A stretch of DNA of 47,035 bases from Prochlorococcus sp. AG-409-M05 (lineage in GTDB: Bacteria > Cyanobacteriota > Cyanobacteriia > PCC-6307 > Cyanobiaceae): the NCBI GenBank assembly GCA_003215435.1, contig QCKJ01000010.1:1-47035 (forward strand), read 5' to 3'. The notes below the pieces were generated by a model. The model was not told the origin of the DNA, did no database searches, and saw only the letters and a list, made by a program, of their open reading frames with translations. Both the position numbers and the translations under genes were made by a program. This document shows, one piece after another, positions 1-8,814 of this stretch (positions are counted from its first letter, which is position 1; every line of letters begins with the position of its first letter).

Positions 1-1
1 T

Positions 2-529
2 ATTCTTGGCTGTTTAGATCGACCAACTAGTGGCAGTTATCTATTAAATGGCCTTGCTATAGAAGAACTTGATGATGATCAGCTTGCTGATATAAGGAAT
101 CAAAAGCTTGGTTTTGTTTTTCAACAGTTTCACCTTCTTCCACAGGCAACTGCATTAGAAAACGTAATGTTACCAATGATCTACGCCGGAATGCCTGCAA
201 TACAACGCCAAGAATTAGCTAAACATGCGTTGGAAGAGGTAGGCCTAAAAGAAAGAATGGGAAACCGACCAAACCAACTTTCTGGTGGTCAACAACAACG
301 AGTAGCAATTGCTAGAGCGATCATTAATAAGCCGTCCTTGCTTCTCGCAGATGAACCAACAGGCGCACTGGACTCAAGTACTACTGAAGATGTCTTAAAT
401 ATTTTCACTACACTGCATAAACAAGGAATTACTATTGTCCTTGTTACTCATGAAGATGATGTTGCTGCAAGAGCTAAAAGAATTATCCGTTTTAAAGATG
501 GCAGAGTTTCAAAAGATACAACCCGTTGA
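2..529 (+). CDS. ABC transporter ATP-binding protein, LolD/MacB/DevA type (5' partial)
   Basis: This is the C-terminal part of an ATPase subunit. The frame stays open to the left edge of the window, so the Walker A region lies outside. Visible are the segment after Walker A (GCLDRPTSG), the Q-loop FQQFHLL, the signature LSGGQQQRVAIARA, Walker B with LLLADEPTGALD, and the H-loop histidine in VTHE. The GCLDRPTSG and DEPTGALD wording is typical of the LolD/MacB/DevA branch, whose ATPases partner with FtsX-like permeases to move lipoproteins, lipids or small molecules through the envelope. The partner permease is not in the window, so the substrate is unknown. An internal ATG at 167 is not the start. 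The gene is convergent with the biotin ligase gene, with one base between the two stops. Confidence 0.9.
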   Translation: MLGCLDRPTSGSYLLNGLAIEELDDDQLADIRNQKLGFVFQQFHLLPQATALENVMLPMIYAGMPAIQRQELAKHALEEVGLKERMGNRPNQLSGGQQQRVAIARAIINKPSLLLADEPTGALDSSTTEDVLNIFTTLHKQGITIVLVTHEDDVAARAKRIIRFKDGRVSKDTTR

Positions 530-530
530 A

Positions 531-1301
531 TTAATCAGATAAATCCCAGCGTCTCAAGACAGTTGTTTTAGAACCTCTTGTTAATCTCAAAGCCCCATCA
601 ACCTCTAATCCATCAATTTCCCAAAGTTCACCATTAATAGGATGCTTTAAAGGCTTTCGCCACAGCCGCCTCCCAGCAAAACGGCATAAATCATCTGGGC
701 TAAGCAAGAGCTTCATGGCTCGGTCGAAGGCAAATAAAGCTTCTACCTTCCAATTCATAAAGTCACATTTAGAAGACTTAATAATTTGATTAAGTGCAAT
801 GGCCCCATTAGGAACTTGATTTAGGACATTCAAGCCAAGTCCTATACGAGCAAGTCTTAATGTGCCTCCTCTATGAATCAAACTTGGGAGAAATCCAGCA
901 AGTTTCAAGTCACCAACCAAAAGATCATTTGGCCACTTTATAGATACAGAAACACCATATCCCTCAAGGGTTTCAGTCAGTGCTGCAGCTATTGCCAAGC
1001 CCAACAATTCTGTGGATCCTTTCAACCGAACCCTAGGGATCGCTGCACTTACCCATACACCACCTTTAGGAGAATGCCATACTCTGCCTTGCTGTCCCTT
1101 TCCATGAGTCTGACGATCAGCAAAGATCGCCCTAGGTTGATCAAGAATCAGTGGCTTGTCACGAAGCCATTGAGCCATAACCACCTCAGTACTTGCGCAT
1201 ACTGGCTGCCAGCGAATTTGCCAAGGCTTCTGACCCCTTTCATCCATCCGCCATTTATTAGCAACGGCTCCTGCCCCTCTAGATCTCTTAACGAAATTCA
1301 T
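531..1301 (-). CDS. birA: Biotin--[acetyl-CoA-carboxylase] ligase
   Basis: Biotin-protein ligase activates biotin as biotinyl-AMP and attaches it to the carboxyl carrier protein of acetyl-CoA carboxylase in the cytosol. The sequence shows the nucleotide/biotin loop HGKGQQGRVWHSPKGG (the GRGRxGR-like motif) and KWPNDLLV with the catalytic-region lysine; a short C-terminal domain follows. There is no N-terminal HTH, so this is a monofunctional ligase rather than a BirA repressor. The frame is open to 1394, but I place the start at ATG 1301, which overlaps the end of the upstream aminotransferase gene by 14 bases and gives 256 aa, a usual length; the longer start would read through aminotransferase sequence. 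It is probably co-transcribed with that gene. Confidence 0.88.
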   Translation of the reverse strand: MNFVKRSRGAGAVANKWRMDERGQKPWQIRWQPVCASTEVVMAQWLRDKPLILDQPRAIFADRQTHGKGQQGRVWHSPKGGVWVSAAIPRVRLKGSTELLGLAIAAALTETLEGYGVSVSIKWPNDLLVGDLKLAGFLPSLIHRGGTLRLARIGLGLNVLNQVPNGAIALNQIIKSSKCDFMNWKVEALFAFDRAMKLLLSPDDLCRFAGRRLWRKPLKHPINGELWEIDGLEVDGALRLTRGSKTTVLRRWDLSD

Positions 1302-2484
1302 TGAACCAGTTCGCGACTCGACCAGTCGCGACCTCCAACTCACAAGCAGGGCGCACCAAAGCAAGACGAAGCCATCCTGATCCAGCCGAGCCAAAACCTG
1401 AACCAGGGGTCAAGGCAACCCCTGTCTTCTCTAATAATGCACTTGCAAAAGACTCATCATCAATACCTTGCTGTTTCGCCCTCTCAGGCAAAGGAAGCCA
1501 AAGATAAAGAGCCATCGAAGGTGGTAAAAACTCCCAACCATGCTTTTTGAAGACGGCCAAAACGCGGTCCCTCCTATCTCTATAAATATCAAGATTCATC
1601 ATCGACCAGTCTGGCGAAGTTTTTAATGCAGCAATAGCCCCATGCTGCAAGGCTAATGATTGATTAAAGTCCACAACACCCTTTAATTCCTTTAAAGCTT
1701 TAATCAAAGAGGCTGCCCCAACAGCAAAGCCAAGTCGAAACCCACCCAGGCACCAACCTTTCGAAAAAGAAAAAAACTCAATCCCAGATTCTCTCCAACC
1801 TGGAGAACGCAACAGGACAGGAGCCTCTCCCTCCAAAGCTAAATCAACATAGGGATTATCGTGAGCTACCACAAAATCATTTCGAAGACCTAACTCCATA
1901 GCCTCATCAAGCCAACACTGCTTACCCACCTGAGCGGTTGGGTTATGTGGAAAGCCAAATATCATCATTCGTAATTGCTCAAGCTGGCTGTTTGTCAATG
2001 ACTGGAAATCAGGTCGCCAGTTATTAGAGGGGTTCAAGACAAGTCGTTCAACATGTGCATCTGCCAAAACCATCCCTCCCAAATGAGAAGGATAAGAAGG
2101 GTCAAGGACTAACCCGGTCTCTCCTGAGTTCATTACTGCCAAAGGAAGATGGGCAGTGCCTTCTTGGGAACCAACCAAAAACAAAACTTCCCGGTCTGGA
2201 TCGACATCTACTCCTAAACGAAACTCACACCATTCAGAAACAGCCTCTCTAAAAGGCTTGGTTGAAGAATGCAGTGAATAAGAAGAGCTCTCTGCTCTCC
2301 GTAATGAGGACTCAATTACATCAAGAACGACCTCAGGGGGGGCTAAATCAGTAGACCCCAATGACAAATCAACAAGTGGTTGTGGCTTGTTTTTTAAATT
2401 TGACCTATAAATTTCCTTCCTTTTGTCATTTCGTTCAAACACCCCACTACCCAATCTTTGCAGGCGTAGAGAAATAGCCATCAA
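1288..2484 (-). CDS. PLP-dependent aminotransferase, class I/II (aspartate aminotransferase fold)
   Basis: This is a fold-type I aminotransferase of 398 aa. Seen in order: substrate/PLP loop region GSQEGT (about 105-110), NPTAQ with the PLP-contacting Asn (181), the D209/Y212 pair in AHDNPY, the Schiff-base lysine K242 in SFSKGWCLGGFR, and a C-terminal arginine in GWLRLAL that would bind the substrate carboxylate. The motif set resembles LL-diaminopimelate and methionine/aspartate aminotransferase relatives, but I cannot fix the substrate. It lies upstream of birA on the minus strand and overlaps it by 14 bases, which suggests one transcript. The first two codons are both ATG, so the start may be either. 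Confidence 0.85.
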   Translation of the reverse strand: MMAISLRLQRLGSGVFERNDKRKEIYRSNLKNKPQPLVDLSLGSTDLAPPEVVLDVIESSLRRAESSSYSLHSSTKPFREAVSEWCEFRLGVDVDPDREVLFLVGSQEGTAHLPLAVMNSGETGLVLDPSYPSHLGGMVLADAHVERLVLNPSNNWRPDFQSLTNSQLEQLRMMIFGFPHNPTAQVGKQCWLDEAMELGLRNDFVVAHDNPYVDLALEGEAPVLLRSPGWRESGIEFFSFSKGWCLGGFRLGFAVGAASLIKALKELKGVVDFNQSLALQHGAIAALKTSPDWSMMNLDIYRDRRDRVLAVFKKHGWEFLPPSMALYLWLPLPERAKQQGIDDESFASALLEKTGVALTPGSGFGSAGSGWLRLALVRPACELEVATGRVANWFNEFR

Positions 2485-2608
2485 AATTTCTCTCTAACTA
2501 AATGATTGATAAAGGTAAGTATCTACCTAAAGAAAAGATTCTCCCAAAAAGGCAGTAAAAACAAACACCCATCACACTCTCGAAAGCATTCAATCTGGGC
2601 ATAACAAA

Positions 2609-3415
2609 TCACTTGGAATCCATGGTGCGCTTGAGCTCTTCTAAATCTGCATCAACCTCTGACACCTTTACGGCTTCAATTTGAGTTTTCGAAAGGTCCT
2701 TCGCCGATTGAGTGAAAGAAGAGTTTTCAGCGGCAGGTAATGCCACTGCCTCGGCACCAGCTTGAAGCTTTTGGCGAAGGAGAGACAATTCCTCATCAAC
2801 ATCACTACCACCTTCTAACACTGCAAATTGACTTTCAAGATCTGCTCCAGCTAATTCAGCCGCTGCTTGACTACTTGCTTCTAAAGCTTGCACTTTATCT
2901 TCCATGCGATCAAAGGCAGCCATTGCTGAATCTGTTCCAAGACTGCCAACAGCACTTTGGAGTTGCTGTTGGGCCTGCGCTGCTTGAGCCCTTGCTTTAA
3001 GCATATCTTTCTTTGTTCTGGCTTCTGCAATCTTTCCCTCTAAAGCGACAAGGCTGCGCTTAAGCATCTCTACTTGACCTTCTTGGGCAGACAATTGACT
3101 GGAAAGTGATGTAGCAGTTTCCTGAAAGGTCTTTCGGCGAGTCAGTGCCTCTTTGGCCAAATCTTCTTCACCTTTCTGCAATGCCAACTCTGCCCTTTGA
3201 TACCAAGTTTTAATTTGAGCCTGGGCCTGGTCAGCCTGGCTACGCAATCTCTTCTGACTAGCTATCGCCAACGCAACAGCTTGACGAAGCTTTACTAAAT
3301 CAGATTGCATGTCAGCAACAGACTGATCAAGAATCTTTACGGGGTCCTCAGCCTTGCTAACAAGATCATTGAGATTCGCTCTAAGGAGACGGCTAAGACG
3401 ATCAAAGAAGCCCAT
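2609..3415 (-). CDS. PspA/IM30 (Vipp1) family membrane-remodelling protein
   Basis: The protein begins MGFFDRLSRLLRANLNDLV, the amphipathic helix typical of PspA and Vipp1/IM30, followed by long heptad-like, Gln/Ala/Leu-rich helices over most of about 268 aa. Members are bacterial ESCRT-III relatives that polymerise on membranes; in cyanobacteria they support thylakoid or plasma-membrane integrity. The frame is open upstream to 3490, but I chose ATG 3415 because the family starts exactly with this helix and the longer start would overlap the divergent neighbour. The C-terminal tail (about residues 200-268) is acidic and low in complexity. Whether it acts as Vipp1 or as PspA cannot be told from the sequence. 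It is divergent from the DUF721 gene. Confidence 0.88.
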   Translation of the reverse strand: MGFFDRLSRLLRANLNDLVSKAEDPVKILDQSVADMQSDLVKLRQAVALAIASQKRLRSQADQAQAQIKTWYQRAELALQKGEEDLAKEALTRRKTFQETATSLSSQLSAQEGQVEMLKRSLVALEGKIAEARTKKDMLKARAQAAQAQQQLQSAVGSLGTDSAMAAFDRMEDKVQALEASSQAAAELAGADLESQFAVLEGGSDVDEELSLLRQKLQAGAEAVALPAAENSSFTQSAKDLSKTQIEAVKVSEVDADLEELKRTMDSK

Positions 3416-3483
3416 TTGCTCAGTATGATAAGGCTTACCAGAGGGTAGCTGGGTCAACAAAATACTCCACCTAAAGTAAGGAG

Positions 3484-4020
3484 ATGGCATTAGCTCCAGA
3501 CAATCAAAGAAAGTCTTTTGGAAAAGGGGAGGTGCTGCAAGCAGCGCCTCCTGCCCCTTTAACTGAAATCTCTAATTGTCTTGAAAAAATAAAAGTCGGA
3601 TGGAAAAAGGAAGGATATTTAGCCGCTCTTTGGCATGATTGGTCCAAAATTGCTGGTTCGAAATTAGCTGCAAATTGCCGGCCTATAAGCCTAAAAAGGG
3701 GCGTCTTAATTATTGGTGCAAGTCATCCTCAATGGAGACAAGCTCTGATCTATAACAGATCTCGCCTACTAGCCAGCCTAAAAGCAGGGGGACACAAGAT
3801 CAAAGAGTTGAGAATCCAACAACATCATTTAACCGAAAACAAAAAAATAGAAAGCGAATTCAATATTTGGGAAAGGCATCCGAGCAGAGTCGATGTTCAT
3901 GGTGTTAACACCTGTAATACATGTGGTAGTCCTGCGCCAGCCGGGGAAATAAATCTTTGGGGAAAATGCGGTTTTTGTAGGCGGAAATGTCTTGAAGGGC
4001 ATCAGGGTCCATCCCTATAG
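3484..4020 (+). CDS. DUF721 (DciA-like) protein with C-terminal zinc ribbon
   Basis: A protein of 178 aa. Residues about 33-115 match the DUF721 pattern: a hydrophobic-aromatic helix with W50 and W53, then GVLIIGASHPQWRQALIY, which resembles the nucleic-acid-binding core of DciA, the ancestral DnaB helicase loader. The C-terminal 40 residues add a four- or five-cysteine cluster (C144, C147, C162, C165, C169) in CxxC-x14-CxxCxxxC spacing, a plausible zinc ribbon. A role in loading replicative helicase is inferred from the family; an RNA-binding role is the alternative. A purine-rich AAGGAG abuts the ATG with no spacer, so the start is not certain. It is convergent with the ArnT-like gene. Confidence 0.8.
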   Translation: MALAPDNQRKSFGKGEVLQAAPPAPLTEISNCLEKIKVGWKKEGYLAALWHDWSKIAGSKLAANCRPISLKRGVLIIGASHPQWRQALIYNRSRLLASLKAGGHKIKELRIQQHHLTENKKIESEFNIWERHPSRVDVHGVNTCNTCGSPAPAGEINLWGKCGFCRRKCLEGHQGPSL

Positions 4021-4037
4021 GCTGACCACTCTCAAGG

Positions 4038-5861
4038 TTAATAACGTTCTGACCTAGGCAGCTTCCAATCAGGATTAATACCTGTTGCACGTAATTCTCT
4101 AGCCCGATACATAAGGTCGGTTGTATTAATACGCCAAATTTTGTAGATACTGAATTCTCCAATTTCTTCTGGATCAAACCCCTTCCAATAACTTCGATTA
4201 GCCGTTCCATGATCAATCAATAGCAAAACTGTTTTAATACCTCTTGCCTTCCTAAGTTCGGGTAATGCAAGTCCGTCTCTTAGATCTTCACGCAGTCGCT
4301 CATCAAGATTTACTAGTGCCTGTCTTGACCGCCCTTCATAAAACACAACCTGATTCAAGTAAAAGTGAAGAGATGGCTTCATAACACCAACCATGGCGAC
4401 AGGTTCTGTTGGTTGTTTTGCTTGAAGAAGCAACTCCGCAGCCTGCCTTACTGGCAAATGTCTTAATTTGTCGGCCAGCCTGGATACAGGAAGGAACGTA
4501 AACAAATGAAAGGCAATTAATGGTACCTGGACAGCCAAAAGACGATCTGATCGATTTTTAAAGCCAATCAAGATTCCTACAAATGAAGAAATTGATAGAA
4601 AAAAGGCACCTCTTAGGACAAGCCGACTTTCTATTAATTCGCTCGCAAGAGTAGGCATCTCAGGGTCATATATCAAAGGGATCCAAAAAGGGGACATCCA
4701 AAGAGCTATTGCTAAAACAATCATCAAGAAGACTGATCCCGTCCAGGCCCAAAAAATCAAAGTCTTTTCTCTAGCTTGTTCTGACCCTTTAGCCCCAGTA
4801 AGTCCAATCAATAAAGCTGCTGCAGGTGTCGCTGGAAGCCAATAACTAGGAAGCTTTGTAGCAGCAAAAGTGAAGAAAATTAAAACAGCAATCAGCCAAC
4901 AAGTTGCGAAAGAGCTTAAAGATTCACCATCTGTAGATTGAGAGATATCTTGCTTGCTCTTAAAGGAGAGGAGAGTCTGATAAAGGCCAAGTATTAATAA
5001 TGGTGTAAACGGTAACGAAGCAATAATCATCACAGGTCCAAAAAACCACCATGGCTGTAAATGGCTATTAACAACAGAGGTAAACCTTTGTAGATTGTGA
5101 TATCCAAAAAAGCTATCCCAAAAAGGCTTCCCTTCAATAATCAATTCAGCAAAATACCAAGGGAGACTTATCAGCCCAGCAAGAGAAAGTCCGCTTAGTG
5201 GACGAAGTCTTTGCCATAAGCCAACAAAATCTCTCTGTGCGCAAGCAAACAAAGCAAGAATTAAGCCTGAAAGGACTACAGCGACTGGCCCCTTTGTCAG
5301 TACAGCCAGCCCTAAAAACAACCAAGCTGGCCACCAAGGATATGTTGAAGGAGAAACGTATCTACGCCACTGAGAGAGAAGGCTTACTCCCAATGTCATG
5401 CAAAGCAGTGAATCGCTAACAGCAGTCCTGGTCCAAAGCATGACCAAGGGAGACAATCCAAACAACAAAGCAACAGCTATAGCTGTACGTCGTGGAAATA
5501 AGTCCGCTTTCTGAGGCCAACATAAAACTGTATCTCCAAGAGCCAGCATCATCAGTAACGATGCAATCCCTGAGGGTAGCCTGGCCGACCATGTGCCCAA
5601 AGGATCCCAAAGATCACCTCCTGGGATGGCATAGAAAAGTCCCATAAGCCAATAAACCAATGGAGGTTTATCAAAGCGAGGTAACCCATTAACCCTTGGA
5701 GTCAACCAATCTCCGGTTGAAGACATTGCCCTGCTTGCGGCAGCAAACAAAGGTGGGGTTTCATCAACCAAGCCAGTTGACCCAAGCTCCCAAATACACA
5801 CTGCCAATCCCAACGAGAGGATTACTAAAAGTGCTCGTAGACGTTTAGATCTGGTCACCAA
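4038..5861 (-). CDS. ArnT/PMT-like integral membrane glycosyltransferase
   Basis: A multi-pass protein of 607 aa with roughly a dozen hydrophobic segments. The first loop carries D33-E34 in DETPPLFAAAS, followed by GDWLTPRVNG and PRFDKPPLVYW, which are the hallmarks of GT-C enzymes of the ArnT/PMT (GT83/GT39) group that use polyprenyl-phosphate sugars and transfer them on the outer face of the plasma membrane. The C-terminal about 120 aa form a soluble domain. The acceptor (lipid A, glycolipid or protein) is not decided by sequence. It sits 9 bases after the GT4 gene, so an EamA-GT4-GT-C operon is likely, transcribed leftward. Confidence 0.87.
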   Translation of the reverse strand: MVTRSKRLRALLVILSLGLAVCIWELGSTGLVDETPPLFAAASRAMSSTGDWLTPRVNGLPRFDKPPLVYWLMGLFYAIPGGDLWDPLGTWSARLPSGIASLLMMLALGDTVLCWPQKADLFPRRTAIAVALLFGLSPLVMLWTRTAVSDSLLCMTLGVSLLSQWRRYVSPSTYPWWPAWLFLGLAVLTKGPVAVVLSGLILALFACAQRDFVGLWQRLRPLSGLSLAGLISLPWYFAELIIEGKPFWDSFFGYHNLQRFTSVVNSHLQPWWFFGPVMIIASLPFTPLLILGLYQTLLSFKSKQDISQSTDGESLSSFATCWLIAVLIFFTFAATKLPSYWLPATPAAALLIGLTGAKGSEQAREKTLIFWAWTGSVFLMIVLAIALWMSPFWIPLIYDPEMPTLASELIESRLVLRGAFFLSISSFVGILIGFKNRSDRLLAVQVPLIAFHLFTFLPVSRLADKLRHLPVRQAAELLLQAKQPTEPVAMVGVMKPSLHFYLNQVVFYEGRSRQALVNLDERLREDLRDGLALPELRKARGIKTVLLLIDHGTANRSYWKGFDPEEIGEFSIYKIWRINTTDLMYRARELRATGINPDWKLPRSERY

Positions 5862-5870
5862 AGTAATACC

Positions 5871-6992
5871 TCAAACTTGCTTAGATTCTTGAAACACCTC
5901 GGGGGTATCAATACCTATATCAGATTGAAGCCATTTAACAACTTTACGTGCAAAAACATGATGCGAAGCACTGTCCTCAACCCATCGACGACAAATCCTC
6001 CTGTCAATCTTAGCTATAGAGGTTGTTGCCTTTATCAAAGCTTGGACGTCATTAGAAGGGACCAACCAGCCAGTACGGCCTGATTCAATCAACTCCCCTG
6101 GGCCACCACGATCATATGCAACTACAGGCACACCACATGCCATTGCTTCTACTACTACATTTCCATAGGCCTCATTCCATTTTGGGGTATTAAGGAAAGC
6201 CCTACATTTCCCTAGCTCGCTCTGAAATTCGGCCGTAGGGAGGAAACCCCTCCATTCTATTGTTCCATCTGGCACTGACGCCTCTATCTGTGAGGCGTAG
6301 GACTTATCTTCTATTACACCCCATACCAACAATCGATCATTTAAGGCTGCTGCAACTGCAACCGCATCTTCTAATCCTTTCTCAGGTGCCACTCTTCCTG
6401 CCCATCCTAATGGCCCTCCAGTTTCAAGTCCTAGTTGATACTGACTAAGGTCAAAACCATTACCAACTACCACCGGTTCATCAACAAGAGAGAAATCAGA
6501 TGCCTGTCGGTGGGAATGAAAAGCCAATCGACCTGGGCTTGTTCTTGCCAGCTCCTCTATTAATGAGCTCATAACTCGCGAGACAGCTCCCATACTGATT
6601 AAATGAAATATGCGAGGTTGCACTCTTGTGGTTAGCCAAAGAGGTAGCCAGTCATAACCAAAATTAATCAAGGCATCTGCTGACTTTCCAAGCTCCAAGG
6701 CCTGCTCCCACAATTTCGGCAAGACCCCATCTGAAGGAATTACTACAGGTGCATCATTTTGCAAATGTTGCCAACTTGGTTGATCTATTCCACTCACAAA
6801 CTGCAAGTTGTTACCTGCAGAGCCATCAGGGAAAACAGAACCTTCTGGCACGACTAGTGTTACATCATGTCCCATAGACAAAAGGCCTTTAGATAAAGAG
6901 CTCAAGGTCAGTTCAACTCCTCCACCTCTACCGCTACCTATTGCCCCAATAGGAGTACTAACTAAAACCAACTTCATTTTTGGAGAACTCAT
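5871..6992 (-). CDS. Glycosyltransferase family 4 (group 1)
   Basis: A cytosolic GT-B enzyme of 373 aa. The N-terminal acceptor domain starts KLVLVSTPIGAIGSGRGGGVE, with the glycine loop usual in GT4. The C-terminal nucleotide-sugar domain has GWAGRVAPEKG (about 198-208) and the E-x7-E motif in EAYGNVVVEAMACG, followed by PVVAYDRGGPGELI. The donor and acceptor are unknown. The start at ATG 6992 overlaps the EamA transporter stop in an ATGA arrangement, which supports translational coupling and this start rather than the ATG at residue 6. The downstream ArnT-like gene is 9 bases away, so the three probably contribute to one glycan or glycolipid pathway (inference). Confidence 0.88.
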   Translation of the reverse strand: MSSPKMKLVLVSTPIGAIGSGRGGGVELTLSSLSKGLLSMGHDVTLVVPEGSVFPDGSAGNNLQFVSGIDQPSWQHLQNDAPVVIPSDGVLPKLWEQALELGKSADALINFGYDWLPLWLTTRVQPRIFHLISMGAVSRVMSSLIEELARTSPGRLAFHSHRQASDFSLVDEPVVVGNGFDLSQYQLGLETGGPLGWAGRVAPEKGLEDAVAVAAALNDRLLVWGVIEDKSYASQIEASVPDGTIEWRGFLPTAEFQSELGKCRAFLNTPKWNEAYGNVVVEAMACGVPVVAYDRGGPGELIESGRTGWLVPSNDVQALIKATTSIAKIDRRICRRWVEDSASHHVFARKVVKWLQSDIGIDTPEVFQESKQV

Positions 6993-7948
6993 GAGTTTGC
7001 TGAGCTCCTAAAAGATTGCCTAGCAAAAGAAGGTTCCCATATTCGGCGGCGCTGACTCACTAAAAACACCGAACAGAGAACCAATACCACTCCTATCCAT
7101 TGAAGGACTTGCAGCCGTTCACCTAGCCACAAACCCCCGGAAGCCAAGGCAAATACTGGTGTAAGGAAAGCAAGACTGCTAAAGGTTGTGAGTTCCTCAC
7201 GATTTGCGAACCAAAAGAAAAGTCCATAGGCAAGAGCACTCCCCAACAAACTGGCATAAGCCATCAATCCCCATTCAAAAGGGCTCCAGGCAGGTATCAA
7301 GAACGAACTCTTATCAAAAACATGCCAAGCAATCAAAGGCACGCTTCCTAGAACCATATGCCAGCCGGTTACAGCAACAGGATCACTATCTCTACAGGCA
7401 TACCGAATGAGAACTGTACCCAATGCCATAGCTAAAGCTGCTAAAAGCATCCAGCCCTCGCCATGATTCCAAAGGGTTGATAATGCCGCAGGCTTGCCAA
7501 GTAAATATAAATTTCTAAGCAAATCGGGAGGAGCCCCTAAGCAAATAATCCCAACCAAGCCAAGCATCAGTCCTAACCAACCAATAGGATTTATTGCTTC
7601 GCCAAACAGACTCCTCGCAAAAAGGGCTACTAGTAATGGTTGCGAGTCAATCAAAACTGAGCCCAAGCCTGCACCTGTTTCAGAAAGGCCCCTAGCAAGG
7701 AAAGTCTGAAAGAGGCAGGCATCTACTATTGTGAAGACAAGAAACCATGCAAAGTCTGTAGACGCAACTTCCCATCTACGCCCTAGAGTAGGAAGCGCCA
7801 AAAGGATCACTAGGCCAGCAGGCAAAAGCCTTAAAGAGGCAACCAAAACAGGTCCTCCCGAAACAACCAGAGGAGCCATTGCTGCCATTGAAGTACCCCA
7901 AAGAGCAAATGGCAAAACCATCAGCAACCAATGCCGGATTAAAAACAT
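6989..7948 (-). CDS. EamA/DMT-family permease
   Basis: A protein of 319 aa with about ten hydrophobic helices in two EamA repeats (about 5-140 and 165-300). The opening MFLIRHWLLMVLPFALWGTSMAAM and the second-half PVFALASGGLWLGERL are typical of drug/metabolite transporter superfamily members. The transported compound is not known; relatives export amino acids or nucleotide-linked metabolites. It heads a leftward operon and overlaps the GT4 gene by ATGA. The 53-base gap to the divergent sppA gene must hold both promoters. Confidence 0.87.
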   Translation of the reverse strand: MFLIRHWLLMVLPFALWGTSMAAMAPLVVSGGPVLVASLRLLPAGLVILLALPTLGRRWEVASTDFAWFLVFTIVDACLFQTFLARGLSETGAGLGSVLIDSQPLLVALFARSLFGEAINPIGWLGLMLGLVGIICLGAPPDLLRNLYLLGKPAALSTLWNHGEGWMLLAALAMALGTVLIRYACRDSDPVAVTGWHMVLGSVPLIAWHVFDKSSFLIPAWSPFEWGLMAYASLLGSALAYGLFFWFANREELTTFSSLAFLTPVFALASGGLWLGERLQVLQWIGVVLVLCSVFLVSQRRRIWEPSFARQSFRSSANS

Positions 7949-8001
7949 GAGGTCAGATCCCTATCTCCTTTTTAAGATTCGATAAAAGACACAAAATCAA
8001 C

Positions 8002-8814
8002 ATGATCTGGCCTTGGCGACGAAAATCCCGTAAAAAACTTGCTCGAATCAGCATTGAGGGTCCTATAAGCGGTTCAACTCGTAAATGGGTTCTGAAAGCA
8101 CTCAAGCAAATTGAGGAAAGAGAGTTTCCAGCCTTACTTCTAAGGATAGATAGTCCAGGAGGAACAGTAGGAGATAGTCAAGAGATCCATGCTGCTCTCC
8201 TAAGGTTGCGTGAAAAAGGTTGCCATGTTATTGCCAGTTTCGGAAATATCTCTGCTTCGGGGGGCGTTTATGTAGGAGTTGCTGCAGAAAAAATCGTCGC
8301 AAATCCTGGCACAATTACAGGTTCTATCGGGGTAATACTTCGTGGGAACAACCTCTCAAAACTTCTTGAAAAAATTGGCATCGGCTTTGAAACAGTAAAA
8401 AGTGGGGCATTTAAAGACATTCTTTCTCCCGATAGGCCTCTAACCCAAAAAGAGAGAGAACTTCTACAGGAACTAATAGACAGCAGTTACAACCAATTTG
8501 TTTCAGCTGTCGCTGAAGGTCGCCAGATCAGCCTCGAAAAAGTTTGTGCCTTTTCTGATGGCAGGGTATTCAGTGGAGCTCAAGCTAAAGAGCTTGGACT
8601 TATTGATGAACTAGGCGATGAAGAGCATGCAAGGCAACTTGCAGCAAAATTAGCTGATCTTGATAAAGACTCTGGGAAACCAATCAATTTCAATCCACCC
8701 AAGAAAAAGCTGGCTGGAATCATCCCTGGTGGAAGCATTATTTCTCGACTAATAGACCTACTAAATCTTGAGTTTTCAAATGAGGGGCTTCTTTTATGGC
8801 TATTCAGGCCATGA
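8002..8814 (+). CDS. sppA: Signal peptide peptidase SppA-type serine protease
   Basis: A protein of 270 aa of the S49 family. It has PALLLRIDSPGG (44-54), the nucleophile serine S86 in ISASGGVYVG, TGSIGVILRG (107-115) and the general-base lysine K138 in GAFKDILSP; the 52-residue Ser-Lys spacing equals that of the short SppA type. Family members degrade cleaved signal peptides at the membrane. Here the N-terminus is only a basic stretch (WPWRRKSRKKLAR) with no clear transmembrane anchor, so membrane attachment would have to be peripheral. The gene overlaps aroH by ATGA. It is divergent from the EamA gene. Confidence 0.92.
   Translation: MIWPWRRKSRKKLARISIEGPISGSTRKWVLKALKQIEEREFPALLLRIDSPGGTVGDSQEIHAALLRLREKGCHVIASFGNISASGGVYVGVAAEKIVANPGTITGSIGVILRGNNLSKLLEKIGIGFETVKSGAFKDILSPDRPLTQKERELLQELIDSSYNQFVSAVAEGRQISLEKVCAFSDGRVFSGAQAKELGLIDELGDEEHARQLAAKLADLDKDSGKPINFNPPKKKLAGIIPGGSIISRLIDLLNLEFSNEGLLLWLFRP

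Noticed and set aside
873..1304. A 143-codon plus-strand ORF opposite birA
   Set aside because: It lies wholly inside the well-supported birA gene and has no recognisable domain or ribosome site.
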